NCBI GenBank assembly: GCA_037074705.1
Contig: CM073590.1
Span: 241,793,601-241,857,600, forward strand
Reading direction: 5' to 3'
DNA: 64,000 nt
DNA from: Zhengitettix transpicula
Lineage: Eukaryota > Arthropoda > Insecta > Orthoptera > Tetrigidae
The notes under the pieces were generated by a model, which saw nothing but the letters and a program-made list of their open reading frames with translations, was not told the DNA's origin and ran no database searches. The position numbers were made by a program, and so were the translations under genes. Within the stretch, counting starts at the first letter, position 1, and each line of letters starts with the position of its first letter. Below, piece by piece: positions 11,378 to 23,771 of this stretch.

Positions 11378-12721
11378 ATATTATTTTATTACCTATATCT
11401 AATGCTAATATTTTGCTGTTTGCAGATATATAATATATATTACGATTTGTAAATTATTATCAATCAATAGTAATGCCTGATGTACCACAGGGTTGTATTC
11501 TTGGCCCCTAATTGATTAATATTTTTTGTAAATATTATTTTATTATCTTTATCTAATGCTAATATTTTGCTGTTTGCAGAGGCTATTATATATAATATAT
11601 ATTAAGATTTGTAAAATATAAACAATCAATAGTAGTGCCAGGTGTACCACAGGGTTGCATTCTTGGCACATTATTATAATACTTTTTATAAATGTTATTT
11701 TATCATCTGTATCTAATTCTAATATTTTACTGTTTTCAGAGACTATTATATATATAATATATATTACAATTTGTAAAGTATAAACAATCAATAGTAATGC
11801 CAGATATACCACAGGGTTGTATTCTTGGCCCCTTATTCATTAATATTTTTTATAATTGTTATTTTATTATCTTTATCTAATGCTAATATTTTACTGTTTG
11901 CTGAGGCTATTATATATAATATATATTATGATTTGTAAAATATAAACAATCAATAGTAGTGCCAGGTGTACCACAGGGTTGTATTCTTGGCCCCTTATTA
12001 ATTAATATTTTTTTGTAACTGTTATTTTATTATCTATATCTAATGCTAATATTTTGCTGTTTGCTGAGGCTATTATATATAATATATATTAAGATTTGTA
12101 AAATATAAACAATCAATAGTAATGCCAGATGTACCACAGGGTTGTATTCTTGGCCCCTTATTAGTTAATATTTTTTTATAATTGTTATTTTATTATCTAT
12201 ATCTAATGCTAATATTTTACTGTTTGCTGAGGCTATTATATATAATATATATTATGATTTGTAAAATATAAACAATCAAAAGTAATGTCTAATGTGTCAC
12301 AGGGTTGTATTCTTGGCCCCTTATTGATTAATATTTTTTTATGAATGTAATTTTATTACCTATATCTAATGCTAATATTTTGCTGCTCGCAGACGCTATT
12401 ATATATTATATTATATACCATTTGTAAAATATAAAGAATTTATAGTAATGCCAGATGTACCAAAGGGTTGTATTCTTGGCCCATTATTATAATACTTTTT
12501 ATAAATGTTATTTTATCATCTGTATCTAATTCTAATATTTTGCTGTTTTCAGAGACTATTATATATATAATATATATTACAATTTGTTAAATATATACAA
12601 TCAATAGTAATGCCAGATGTACCACAGGGTTGTATTCTTGGCCCCCTTATTGATTAATATTTTTTATAATTTTAATTTTGTTAACTATATCTAATGCTAA
12701 TATTTTGCTGTTTGCAGAAGC

Positions 12722-12724
<3 letters not shown>
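11320..12724 (+). repeat. Satellite derived from a LINE RT catalytic core
   Basis: Nine tandem units. The codons for VPQGC start at 11327, 11482, 11643, 11806, 11968, 12131, 12294, 12457 and 12619, so spacing is 155-163 bp and mostly 162-163. Each unit encodes a degenerate VPQGCILGPL motif followed about 80 bp later by ISNANILLFA(E/D), the position of the FADD catalytic box, then TATATAATATATATT. The ADD aspartates are lost in the units examined (AEA, ATI). No unit is a full RT. A (TA)n tract closes the array at 12725-12757. Confidence 0.85.

Positions 12725-12757
<33 letters not shown>
12725..12757. repeat. (TA)n microsatellite
   Basis: An uninterrupted TA tract lies between the RT-derived satellite and the TGTAATAA start of an LT1 fragment. 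LT1 termini abut TA tracts elsewhere too. Confidence 0.9.
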
Positions 12758-12760
<3 letters not shown>

Positions 12761-13040
12761 AATAAACAATAAATTAATAATTTAATTGTTCATGTTGTGG
12801 AAGCTATTTAATGTAATAATTAAATATGAAGGGTTAATATAAATGAAAAGCCTATGAACAATTAACAAACAAAAATATTTATTTTATTTAGTGGCTTTCA
12901 AAGAATAAAAGATAATTACAAACAAAATTTGAGATCAGTTCTCTCAGGGCCTTCACTGGGTTTGACAATGAACACAAAAAAAATGATTTAAAATCTTATT
13001 AACAAAACAGTAGTGAGTAGTGAGATTGACAAATGTGAAA
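12758..13040 (-). mobile_element. LT1 LTR fragment
   Basis: It starts TGTAATAAAC directly at the TA tract. It carries an LT1-end module with a decayed primer-site-like motif (CATGTTGTGGAAGC) and the landmarks AACAAACAAAAATATTTATTT and GGGCCTTCACTGGGTTT (compare 59850-59960). The other LTR end is missing. It splits the LINE relic into 5' and 3' parts. Confidence 0.6.
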
Positions 13041-13059
13041 CAATTACGTTCTCGAGAGC

Positions 13060-13417
13060 TATGAACGTTGTGAATTTATCCTTGGAAATAATTTACGTCA
13101 TAAAAGACGTGGGAATAACAACTGATTAAAAAAATGGCTTTTGATACTCATATTAATGCGTTTATTAATAAAACTACGCGATGTTAATTATACATTCCCC
13201 AATAACTATTAAAATGTTATACATATCGTTGGTGAAACCAAAGTTAATATTGCCATATATAGTTTGGCCACCCCTTCAAAAAATAAATTTATCAACAAAA
13301 AGTAAAACTGTACAAAATAATTTGGTTAGAATCATCCCTTATATGAATCAATTTTCCAGACCCCTATTTACAAACCATAATTATATAAATATTGCTACGA
13401 CACTGGAGCCGTCGTAA
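13060..13417 (+). pseudogene. LINE reverse-transcriptase C-terminal relic
   Basis: The translation with one internal stop reads IKDVGITTD...AFDTHINAFINKTTR, then LYISLVKPKLILPYIVW and a TVQNNLVRIIPYMN segment. This is the usual order at the end of Jockey-clade RT domains (KDLGV..D, HI, LY.SLI...L.Y....W, Q....R.I). Intact frame 13181-13417. It is probably the same element as 11150-11377, separated by the satellite and the LT1 fragment. Confidence 0.65.
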
Positions 13418-14135
13418 GAACGACAAACCTGCACAAGCAAAGTTTGAGGGATACGGGAACGTTGGGTGAGGGAAAAATCATCGTTGAGACTGAAGAGAAT
13501 TGGAAAACTGTACAAGATGATACTATGGTATTAGTGTCTACAGGATGAGGCTCTGAGAAGAAGCAAGGATAATAGATGAATCTATAGAAACATAATAAGG
13601 TGGAAGGTACATAATTGAAAATAAACAGGGAAGTGCACTGAGAAAATAAAGTCTTTTATTACTAAATGACTGAAATTAACAGAAAGAAAAACATACTCCA
13701 AAAATTAGAAATATTAAATTAATTTATTTACGGCAACGTTTGTTCGCTTTTATATGAATCAGACCACGTGTGGACGAAAGCAGGTCTGGTCCAGGGGATC
13801 TTCAGCGTTACCACGAGCAAACAATTAGACCAAGTGCGGGAAAATTATCTTCATGATCTTCCAGAGTCCCCGGCAGTCAGCAGATGGAAGTCGATCTGGA
13901 TCCTCGGGAGGTGATGTAGGCGTGTTCTGGTAGCGAAGCATCCGGGTGCCACAAGAGTTGACTCCGATGTTGAGCCCCCCCAGGGGCCAGCGATTGTTCT
14001 CTCCCAGTGGTCAACGGCCAACGCCACTCGTAAAAATAAAATAAATAACAACACAAATGGAGTCGGATCGGGGCGCTGCTATTCTATTCTATTCATCGGG
14101 GAAGTGCGCGGGTCAAGCTGCCTTTATTCTCCTCC

Positions 14136-14166
<31 letters not shown>

Positions 14167-14389
14167 CGTGGCCTGTGTGAGTCATCAAGGGCCCTCGGGA
14201 AGAGCCAGCACACGACGCCAGCAGGACCTTCCATTGTCTGCGACCAGCTTGTGGACAAATTGACAAGACCCTGAGAAAGTCATCTGTTCGTGTCCAGTCT
14301 CGATGTCACACCACGATGGTCTCAGAAACACTGCAGACATTCAACTAGCACGAGCTTCGTTGATAATTTTAATACTTCATTGATCATGA
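13418..14389. other. Unique sequence with a (GA)n tract
   Basis: No gene supported. A (GA)n microsatellite lies at about 14140-14163. Two short opposed frames near 13851-14263 lack any recognised domain. Confidence 0.45.
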
Positions 14390-14900
14390 ATACCACAAAA
14401 CATTTCTGGGATCCTTTCGTCAGGGGCTAAGAAGAGCCTAGAGCGACACAACTGCACTCGACAGCTGTCAAAACTCAAAAGCGACCAGGACGCAACGACA
14501 ATTGGACAGGCGAAGGTGTAGCGTAATAATAATTAGGGATCGTAGCAATTGTTGAGTTTCACATAGTGTCTGTTTGTACATTAATAGCTGTGATGTTTGA
14601 TTTAATGTGAAGCATCTCTGGAATTGTAACTGGTGTCAACGTCTAAAAAATCCTAGCATTTTGCAAATCAAATGTTGTTTAAAGTTGATGATATTTTGGG
14701 AGACTAACAGATTGCTTATCAATGGGAAATTTGATATTACACAAATGTTCCTTGATGAGGGTATGAAGGGAACGTTTTGTTCGCCCTATGTATCAGGAAT
14801 TACAACAATTATAGCAACCTTTGCTGTGGGTGTCAAGTGGGCCATCGTAGTCTTTAATAAAGAAAGAATATTTGGACAATCTTTCTTAGTAATTATTTTC
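14390..14900 (-). pseudogene. Penelope-like element 3' end with GIY-YIG relic (PT1)
   Basis: On the minus strand, about 14816-14745 translates to C..C-NS-stop-YIGRTKRSLHTLIKEHL, the GIY-YIG endonuclease signature with its preceding Cys pair. Downstream comes EMLHIKSNITAINVQTDT. This is the usual C-terminus of Penelope-like retroelements. One in-frame stop, frame slips and missing upstream RT make it a relic. The tail (14390-14460) has the PT1 hallmarks: a CTGA block, GGATCC and GAAA...TTTGTG. RP1 abuts it at 14905. Confidence 0.65.
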
Positions 14901-14904
14901 CATC

Positions 14905-15264
14905 AGATCCTACCCGGCATTCGCCTAAAAGTAATGGAGGACAAAACCTAGAAAAACCCGCATCAGGTAGGTCGGGTACTTGTCCCACGCCCTTCCGATA
15001 GCGGGAGACGGGGTTTACTGTGGGGACGCAGCATTCCCTTCTCCGTGCCCTCGACCTAGTTTAGGAGGCAGCTGGCCGACTGTTCCAATGGGAACGGCGA
15101 ACAACTCTTGCCACAAGCCCAATGTCTGCGACTCCCCCGGAACATACACCTCTCAAAACAGGCTGAGGTGCCTCGGCTATGTGGGAACCTTAGTTGCAAA
15201 CAAAAACCAGAGAGAAGTGAAGGCATCCCCAAAGGTAGCCTCTTCCGTCCCTCCTAGAAGGTTC
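14905..15264 (-). mobile_element. RP1 fragment without 3' tail
   Basis: Body sequence from the GGATCCT...GCCGGG region to near the 5' end (CCTAGAAGGTTCC). The last ~170 bp with the poly(A) tail is missing. It joins the Penelope relic directly, so one of the two insertions or a deletion removed the tail. Confidence 0.8.
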
Positions 15265-15840
15265 CTAAAATTATATTTGCTTGCCAGAAAATTAAATTAC
15301 ACAACGTTAAAATATAAGGTAGCAAATGGATCACCAGATGACTGATAATTTTTTTTTTCACCTCGATGATAGCCAATTTTAAGGGAGTCCTGGAAGACTA
15401 GTCTCCGGTTCCGACGATCTGCATACCTTGGAATTCCGTTCGTTCAGCGCTCCGTCACAATGAAGAAAAAAAACTATTATGTTTGTACGGAAACAGCCTT
15501 TGCATTAACTTAAAAAAACCACACACGCCTCTGTACTTCCGTTCTGATCGCCTCCTGCTATATATTTACGAAAATTATACGGCAGCTGCAAGGTTCGATT
15601 GAAACATCTTCAGGTTGTTTTATAATTGATGTTTAGAGATACTGGAACGACATGTGTTGCGTTTAAGGTAACTAATTGTTATAAAGTCTAAATGTTAACA
15701 GTCGAAAATATTCTGGAGTTTACGAAAAAAGGTAAAAATTGCACTGGATTGAGTTTTTTTCCTTCTCCTGAAAGAACGTTGATATTTTGTGAAAGGCCGC
15801 TGTAATTTGTGGTCCGTAAACACACATTATGGAGTCTCAT
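15265..15840. other. Unique sequence, no gene
   Basis: Mixed composition with no recognised repeat or coding signal. A frame on the minus strand runs from here into the (GA)n block and is compositional. Confidence 0.45.
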
Positions 15841-16052
15841 ACTGAGAGAGAGAGAGAAAGAGATAGTGAGAGATAGAGATAGAGAGAGATTGAGAGAGAT
15901 AGAGATAGAGAGAGATAGAGAGAGATATAGAGAGATAGAGGGAGATAGAGAGGGAGCGAGATAGAGAGAGAGCGAGAGAGCTAGAGAGAGGGGGAGATAG
16001 AGAGATAGAGAGAGAGCGAGAGAGAGCGAGAGAGAGAGAGATAGAGAGGGGG

Positions 16053-16094
<42 letters not shown>

Positions 16095-16284
16095 TAGAGA
16101 GATAGAGAGAGATAAAGAGATAGAGAGAGGGGGAGATACAGAGAGATAGAGAGAGGGGGATATAGAGAGAGAAAGAGAGAGATATTGATAGAGAGAGATA
16201 GAGAGAGAGAAAGAGAGAGATATTGATAGAGAGAGATAGAGAGAGAGCGAGAGATAGAGAGAGAGAGCGAGAGATAGAGAGGGG

Positions 16285-16321
<37 letters not shown>

Positions 16322-16476
16322 TGAGAGGGGGGAGATACAGAGAGATAGAGAGAGGGCGGAGATAGAGAGAGATAGAGAGAGAGAAAGAGAGAGATAGTGA
16401 TAGAGAGAGATAGAGAGAGAGCGAGAGAGATAGAGAGATATAGAGAGGGGGAGATAGAGAGAGATAGAGAGATAGA

Positions 16477-16515
<39 letters not shown>

Positions 16516-16543
16516 CGATAGCGAGAGAGCAAGATAGAGAGAT

Positions 16544-16576
<33 letters not shown>

Positions 16577-16592
16577 TAGAGAGAGAGAGAAC
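15841..16592 (+). repeat. 750-bp (GA/GATA)n block
   Basis: Imperfect GAGA runs are regularly broken by GATA, with islands of GGGGGAGATA. The minus strand is open for up to 325 codons of Ser-Leu-Tyr repeats. This is a by-product of the repeat and not a gene. GAGA/GATA tracts can bind GAGA-type factors in arthropods, but nothing here shows such use. Confidence 0.95.
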
Positions 16593-17815
16593 TAGATGGA
16601 GATGTAAAGTGTAATAACAGACGACGACTGTAAACCTGTTTTGTCAGAGAGACCCGAAGAGACAACTAATAAAATAATGAGTCGTAAGAAGAGTGCAACT
16701 ACAGGGTGGACACACGCAATTTTTTGCATACCTAAGTTGAAATTAAGTAAGGATAATGACATGTACCGCTTGCACGTCATCACTGGAACTGAGCGCGTCC
16801 TGTAATTGGTCCATCATGTAGTGGCTTTAAAATGATTCAGCCCAATAATTCAATCGAGATTCTCTTCACGTCATCAACTCCAAAGTTGCCTGATCTCAAA
16901 TACTTAATTTTATCCATCCGAGTATTTAAACCAGTTGAATTATTTAAAGTAGAGAAATTTTTTTTCAACAGTTTGCTAATTGTTTGTATTAATTTACAGA
17001 TTCGTTGTTCCTCCTTCTGGGCCCTGTTCCCCGATTCCATTGCTGCAGCTTTTCAATTGGTCGTAAAGCAACAAGTGTTTACTCTTTTGGTAGTTGAAAA
17101 CCTGTCCGTGCAGCGAAACCTTCATGTCACATTCCTTTTCTAATTTAATTTACCACCTCCGATCTTCGAGGCTTGTCAAACCGTGGTGCGACTTGAACTC
17201 CTCCGGTTAGACCAGGAGTTCCGCGCAGGACGTCGTTAAAAGTTTCGACCACGGCTGTAAAATTCATCGATGGACAGTCCGAGGGATGTGGCCGCATAAT
17301 TTTTATTTTTTATTTTTCCCCCCTCTCCTTCCCTCCCCCCCCCCTCTCCTTCTCCGCGAACCGATTTTTATTCGCTCGTTTGGAAGGCAAAGTTATTGCC
17401 CGCGTGACAATCTGGATGACCTGGAAACCTTTTTTTTTCTTTTTCACGAGTCCGTCGGCCCCGTTCCAGTTCAAAGTTGTCATAAAATGAAAATAATAAT
17501 TCGGGAAAAGGAGATGATGACGGCATTAGTTTTTAACAGTTACCGTCACAGCGAGAGATCACGACGACTTCTTGTTTCCAAGATCTTTTATTAACCTCCT
17601 ACCTTAGCAAGGAAATTTATAGTGTTTTTTTTATTCGCATCCTTGTTCATTGTCGTAACTACCAGAGATTTTAATATTGCTACTGCCAAATGTTTATTAC
17701 CACGCCTACAGTATATATTTTGTTGACGATGACGTCACTCGTGTAGAAGAACCTGAGTCCTTATCCGTTACCAGATAGTCTACAACAGAGACGTCATAGT
17801 CAACAACAATAATAA
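16593..17815. other. Unique sequence, no supported gene
   Basis: A plus frame at 16832-17143 (103 codons) and its antisense lack known motifs. A C-rich run lies at about 17318-17347. No repeat family recognised. Confidence 0.45.
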
Positions 17816-18430
17816 TCTATCTATATAATAAAAAAGGATGTATAATTGTATGTATGTATGTATGTATGTATTTACTTTAATTTCTATACAAATTTAAAAG
17901 CGTGGACTGATTGCAACAAAAATTGGTACACAAATTCTTTAAAACACGAGAAACGGTACTGTGGGGGTGAGAAACCCCTAGCATACATGTGGAAAGAATT
18001 ATAATTAAAAACCGTGATCATTAAATATTAAATTACTGCGCGCCAAGAGACAATGACGTCACGCGAGAGAGAGACGTTACTACGCAACGAACAAAGGAAA
18101 TAACTCCTTTATTAGGAATGAAATAAAATAGAAATATTTTTAATAAACAAAAAGTATAATTTTATACAGCAATACTCCATCGAATGATAATAAAGATGAA
18201 TACGAATTACTTTACCATCCTTGTGGGAAAATGTAAGTTAATTTTCGCGCCATATTAGTTGTGAGTCTAGCTAACAATTTCATCGATGTAATATTTCGTA
18301 ATGTATGAAGACTGAGTGACAATTGACAATTATATCCTGAAATACTCAAGGAATATATTTAAGTATTCAATTCTATACTTTTTCGAGTTTATATAAATAA
18401 GTACACGAGCAACGCCGGGCACCCAGCTAG
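17816..18430 (+). mobile_element. Helitron-like non-autonomous element
   Basis: It begins TCTATCTATATAATAAAA and ends GCAACGCCGGGCACCCAGCTAG before a T, matching the TC...CTRR termini and A/T insertion site of Helitrons. The element at 57726-58509 shares both ends. The interior has a (GTAT)n tract and no replicase coding. Tail motifs of this type (CAACGCCGGGCACCYAGCTAG) are common in arthropod Helitron-derived repeats. Confidence 0.65.
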
Positions 18431-18720
18431 TAAAATGAATAAGAAAGGCAGCCAATTCAGACATAAAAGTGATAATACAAATACCACACAACGTTTCTGG
18501 CATCCTTGTCCCCTTTCCTCAGGTTCTACGAAGAGCCTAGACCGACAGAACTGCATTTTTCAGTTAGCAACACTCAAAAGCGACGAAAACGTAACGACAA
18601 TGGGAGAACCGAAGGGTTAGCGTAACAATAAGGGATCATAGCAAATGCTGAGTTTCATAGTGACTGTACATTAACAGCTGTGATGTTTGATTTAATGTGA
18701 AGCATCTCTGAGATCTCAGA
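18431..18720 (-). mobile_element. Penelope tail fragment (PT1)
   Basis: The minus strand carries the decayed C-terminal segment (the equivalent of MLHIKSN...AIN) and the tail block: CTGAGGA, GGGGACAAGG, GCCAGAAACG. It sits immediately against the 3' end of the Helitron-like element. Alignable with 14390-14620 and 42800-43080. Confidence 0.65.
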
Positions 18721-18959
18721 ACCTTCTGTTTTCCAAGGATTATCCGCGCCAGACACTCACAATATTCTAATCCACACAAAGGGATTCCAAATGGTATTTT
18801 TTTCCTTTTCTGTGACTACCTGAGAAGTGAGTATTGTCCGTCACCAGACTGAAGCCGAGAATATTAATTTCTCACGATATTTCCTTTCGTAAAATAAATT
18901 AAAGTGTATAAAATAAATAACCCCAATTAATTAATCTCACCTGTTAAAATGGGAAATTT

Positions 18960-19155
18960 ACGTCGGTTTGAAAATTAATAATAATAAAGATAGCCAAATA
19001 CAGAAAAAGAAAGTGATGATATAAATACCACGCATCGTTTCTGGAAGTCTTGTTCCTTTCTTCGGGTGCTCAACAAACTAAAAATAAAAAAACACAAGAA
19101 TCTAGAGAGACACAACTCCACAAGTCAGTTGACAAAAGTCAAGAATGTACACGGA
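18960..19155 (-). mobile_element. Diverged Penelope tail fragment (PT1)
   Basis: It has the conserved tail block (AAATACAG..., CGTTTCTGGAAG, TTGTTCCTTTCTTC) and the GAGAGACACAACTCCACAAGTCAG segment, with an A-rich insertion near 19080-19100. No coding remains. Confidence 0.55.
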
Positions 19156-19239
19156 ACATTGTTTTTCCCCTTTTCCAGCACCTCGTTTCTTGCGGTTGAA
19201 GTACAATTTAACCGGAAAGATGAATATCATAATTAATCT

Positions 19240-19348
19240 CGGCGACTTCCATAACCCCAGATTCGACACCAATCTCGGCTGCTTTTACTTTTACGTAACG
19301 CTTCTCCAGCCCCACCCGTAAGGGTTGAAATTATCTCCAATGCCTCTT
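19240..19348 (-). mobile_element. Helitron-internal repeat fragment
   Basis: The segment with ATTCGACACCAATCTCGGCTG and CCCACCCGTAAGGGTTGAAATT matches the repeat unit inside the Helitron-like element at 51292-52823. It is cut off on the right by the RP1 insertion. Confidence 0.55.
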
Positions 19349-20056
19349 ATTTTTTTTAGTGTCACAGGCTACATGAGGGTAATCCACATGGTGGCAACTT
19401 CCCTTTAATAGCATAGGAAGGGAATTGAAAGGGGGGATGCGGAAAGGAAGAGGAAGGCAGCCAAGGGTCAAGTAGGGCCCCTGGGCTATAGTTTAAGGAT
19501 CCTACCCGGTATTCACCTAAATAAATTCAGGGAAAACCCTAGAAAAACCTGCATCAGGTAGATCGGGCATTGGGTACTTGTCCCACACCCTTCCGATAGC
19601 GGGAGAAGAGTTTGCTGTGGGGACGCAGCATTCCCTTCTCCGTGCCTCGACCAGTTTAGGAGGCAGCTGGCCGACTATTCCAATGGGAATAGCGGACAAC
19701 TCTTACCGTATGCCCAAGGTCTGCGACCCCGGAACATACACCTCTCAAAACAGGCCTCAGTTTGTGGGAACCTTAGTTCAAAAACGGAGAGGAAAAGGCA
19801 TCCCCAAAGGTAGCCCCTTCGTATCTCTCCTAAAAGGTTGGACCCGTTTTTTTTATTGTGTAGACAGGCTATGTCTAGGGTAATCCACATAGTGGCAACT
19901 CCCCTCTTATAGCATAGAAAAGGGATTTGAAAGGGGCGATGCGGAAGGGTGGGGGAAAGTAGCCAAGGGTTAACTAGGGCCCCTGGGCTATATTTTAAGG
20001 ATCCTACCCGGCATTCGCCTAAAAGCAATGCAGGGAAAACCCTAGAAAAACCTGAA
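19349..20056 (-). mobile_element. RP1 pair, tail types A then B
   Basis: 19349-19838 is a type A copy lacking the 5' hairpin. 19847-20056 is a type B 3' fragment ending in GAAAAACCTG. In the sense direction the B fragment precedes the A copy, the same order as at 50026-50698. Confidence 0.85.
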
Positions 20057-20691
20057 AAAAAAATTGAAATCAAATTCCACATAAAAGTAGGAAACCGCAC
20101 AGTCACAGAGCGGAACACTCTTTTGGGAAATAAGAAATAGCAGGAAGGCTTAAACGGAAAATAAGGAAATATATATGAAAGGTCGTGTCACTTGAGAAGG
20201 CTCCATCACGTTAAAGAAGAAGTAACCAGCTCATCATCTTACACGATTGAATTACAATATTCTGTTACGTATTACATTATATATTTAAAAAATCTATTAA
20301 ATGGACCAAATATCCAAATGGGAGAAGGAATGAAGTCAAACTTTACCGGAATCTGGGTTCGTCAACGGTTCTGGTGTTTCTAATCACCAGACGGATGGAT
20401 CAAGGAATCCAGAAACGTTGTGTGGTATTTATATCATCACTGCATTTTGTCTGACATTTTGCTAGTTCGTCTAATTGTTACATTTTTAACACAGACGTAT
20501 CTTATTTTAATTTTTAAAAAATCTTAACAACTTCTACTCTGGTCATTGTCGAATCGAATCCATTGTTGGATGAAGCCTTCTCCGTGAAACACTTGTCTCG
20601 GGAGTTGCTTGATCCGTATCTTTACTACTTAATTGCAGACGAAATCTTATAAGAATTGTATTTAATCGCTGTAACCCTGAGTAATGTTTTC
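20057..20691. other. Unique sequence with a plus-strand PT1 fragment
   Basis: About 20395-20470 contains CAAGGAATCCAGAAACGTTG and TGTGGTATTTATAT, the Penelope-tail block on the plus strand. The rest has no recognised repeat or gene. The 12-bp target duplication of the next RP1 copy begins at 20680. Confidence 0.5.
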
Positions 20692-21188
20692 AGAGAGCTC
20701 TGGCGGGGGCTACCATTGGGAATGCTCTCACATCTCTCTGGTTTTTTTGAACTAAGGTTCCCACATGCCGAGGCACCTCGGTCTGTTTTGAGAGGTGTAT
20801 GTTCCGGGGTCGCAGACCTTGGGCATACGGCAAGAGTTGTCCGCTACTCCTATTGGAATAGTCGGCCAGCTGCCTCCTAAACAGGTCAAGGCATGGCGAG
20901 GGGTAAGCTGCGTCCCCACAGCAAACTCCTCTCCCGTCATCGGAAGGGCGTGGGACAAGTACCAAATGCCCGACCTACCTGATGCAGGTTTTCCTAAGGT
21001 TTTCCCTGCATTTCTTTAGGCGAATGCCGGGTAGGATCCTTAAACCATAGCCCGGGGGCCCTAGTTAACCCTTGGCTACCTTCCTCCACCCTTCCGCATC
21101 CCCCCTTTCAAATCCCTTCCTATGCTATTAAAGGGGAGTTGCCCAAAGTGGATTACCCTCAAGTAGCCTGTTGCCCTAAAAAAAAAAA
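20692..21188 (+). mobile_element. RP1 copy with 12-bp target duplication
   Basis: AGTAATGTTTTC occurs at 20680-20691 and again directly after the poly(A) tail at 21189-21200. The copy is 5'-truncated (it begins AGAGCTCTGGCGGGG) with a type A tail. Truncation plus A tail plus direct repeat is the hallmark of target-primed reverse transcription. Confidence 0.9.
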
Positions 21189-21200
21189 AGTAATGTTTTC

Positions 21201-21918
21201 GTGTCATTAATTATGCTCCGATGAGCGTCTCAGTAAAAAAATAAATGGGCAATGACCAACAATTGCCGTCCGAAGCGGAGAAGTTCCAGTTTGGGCCTTT
21301 GTTTTCCATGTGTACCTGCGTGCTTGTCCCGTCCCCATTCCAGACGGTGGGTGACCTGACTTGACCATTGCGGAAGCGAATCGCACCCGCGAGGCCCAAT
21401 CAATCTGTCCCGGAGGAATTATAAGTCACTCCCGAGGCGCATAACGGACGCCCCGCCATAACTGGACACGCTAATTATATTTTTGTTGCGCCCGAGCTCC
21501 CATTTACGACTAATAAGCGGCTTCGGGTCGGAATCGATGGCCGGATAATCTAAACAAACCCGAGCGCGCAAGGCTATCGGGACGATTAGTTTTTGACCGC
21601 CTTGGGTGAGGTGAGGTGAGGTGAGGAGTGGTGCTGCTTGCCTCGGGAGGAGCGGGTGGGTGGGGGTGATGTATGGCCAGCGCGACCATTCATCTTGCAC
21701 GGTGACAGCCTCGCCTTAATTCCCCTCGTAACATTAATATCTCCTGGACCCCGAAGACTCTTTCTTCCAGCATCCTCCACTTTTCAGCAGTAATTCAAGG
21801 GGAAAATCGCGAAGCGGCCGTAATAATTGCACACCATTACACTTATTTTTTTCTCTCCGCGGTGTAAATCAAGAAGTTCTATAACCGTAGTCAAACTACT
21901 TTAGGGAAGATTGGATAA
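21201..21918. other. Unique GC-richer sequence
   Basis: No repeats apart from short GGTGA iterations (21603-21625). Frames open on the minus strand (21419-21780) lack known motifs. The mosaic of TAATTA-type motifs and GC-rich blocks could be conserved non-coding DNA. No gene called. Confidence 0.45.
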
Positions 21919-22407
21919 GGTTTTTTTAGAGTAACAGGCTACATGAGGGTAATCCACGTGGTGGCAACTCCCCTTTAATAGCATAGGAAGGGATTTGAAA
22001 GGGAGGATGCGGAAGGGTAGAGGAAGGTAGCCAAGGGTTAACTATGGCCCCCGGGATATAGTTTAAGGACCTTTACTGCCAATTCGCCTAAATGAGATGC
22101 AGGGAAAACCCACGCCCTTCCATGGATGGCGGGAGAGGGGCTTGCTGTGGAGACGCAGCAACCCCTTCGCAGTGCCTTGACCATTGTAGGAGGCAGCGGA
22201 CCGACAGTTCCAATAGGAATAGAGGACAACTCTTACCGTATGCCCAAGGTCTGCGACCCCGGGCAATACACCCCTGAAAGGTGCTCAGGGTGCCTCGACT
22301 TGTGGGAACCTTAGTTCAAGAAACCAGAGAGAGGAGAAGGTATCCCCAATAACCTCCTCCAGAGCTCCCTGAGAAGTTTCACCTACGAGAGAACAGCCTT
22401 CACAGGC
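21919..22407 (-). mobile_element. RP1 copy, tail type A
   Basis: It runs from the T-rich tail to a decayed 5' hairpin (CTACGAGAGAACAG). A ~40-bp internal deletion removes the GCATCAGG segment. Confidence 0.85.
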
Positions 22408-23012
<605 letters not shown>

Positions 23013-23025
23013 TGAAAAGATCAAT

Positions 23026-23771
23026 GAAGGTAGCCAACGGTTAACTGGGGCCCCCGGGCTGTAGTTTAAGGATCCTACCCGGCAATTTGCTTAAAAGTGA
23101 TGCAGATCAAACCCTAGAAAACCTTGCATCAGCTAGGATGGGTTCTTGATACTTGTCCCACGTCCTTCTGATGACTGGAGATGGGGGTTTGATGGACTCA
23201 AAATTGCCGCCTGTAATCTCTTAAGTAGAGGCCGCCGAGCTATGGTTTAAGGATTCTACCCGGCATTTCGCCTAAAAGTGATGCAGGTAAAACCCTAGAA
23301 AAACCTGCATCAGGTAGGTCGGGCATTTGGTACTTGTCCCACGCCCTTCCGATGGCGGGAGAGGGGTTAGCTGTGGGGTCGCAGCTTTCCCCTCGCCATG
23401 CCTTGACCGGTTTAGGAGGCAGCTGGCCGACTATTGCAACAGGATTAGCGGACAACTCTTACCGTATGCCCAAGGTTTGCGACCACGGAACATACACCTC
23501 TCAGAACAGGCCGAGGTGCTTGTAGGACCCTTAGTTCAAAAAACCAGAGAGATGATTTTTTTTGGGTGTAGACAGGCTATGTATAGGGTAATCCATATAG
23601 TGGCAACTCCCTTCTTATAGCATAAGAAAAGGATATGAAAGGGGGGATGCGGACGGATGTTCCTCCAGGGTGAGACTCTTCCATTGCAGAGGGATGATAG
23701 ACCAGATTGTTTCCTGTAGAACTCTCTGGGAACGTTCAGCTGATAGAGAATAATCCTCGCAGGTTTCCTTG
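23026..23771 (-). mobile_element. RP1 string of three fragments
   Basis: 23026-23200 is a diverged mid-body fragment, 23226-23554 a mid-body copy lacking its tail, and 23555-23660 a type B tail. A decayed 5'-hairpin-like segment (about 23745-23771) follows. The pieces are all minus strand and nearly contiguous. Confidence 0.8.

Noticed and set aside
15688..16665. 325-codon minus-strand open frame
   Set aside because: It is the Ser/Leu/Tyr translation of the (GA/GATA)n block, with no stop codons because of repeat composition.
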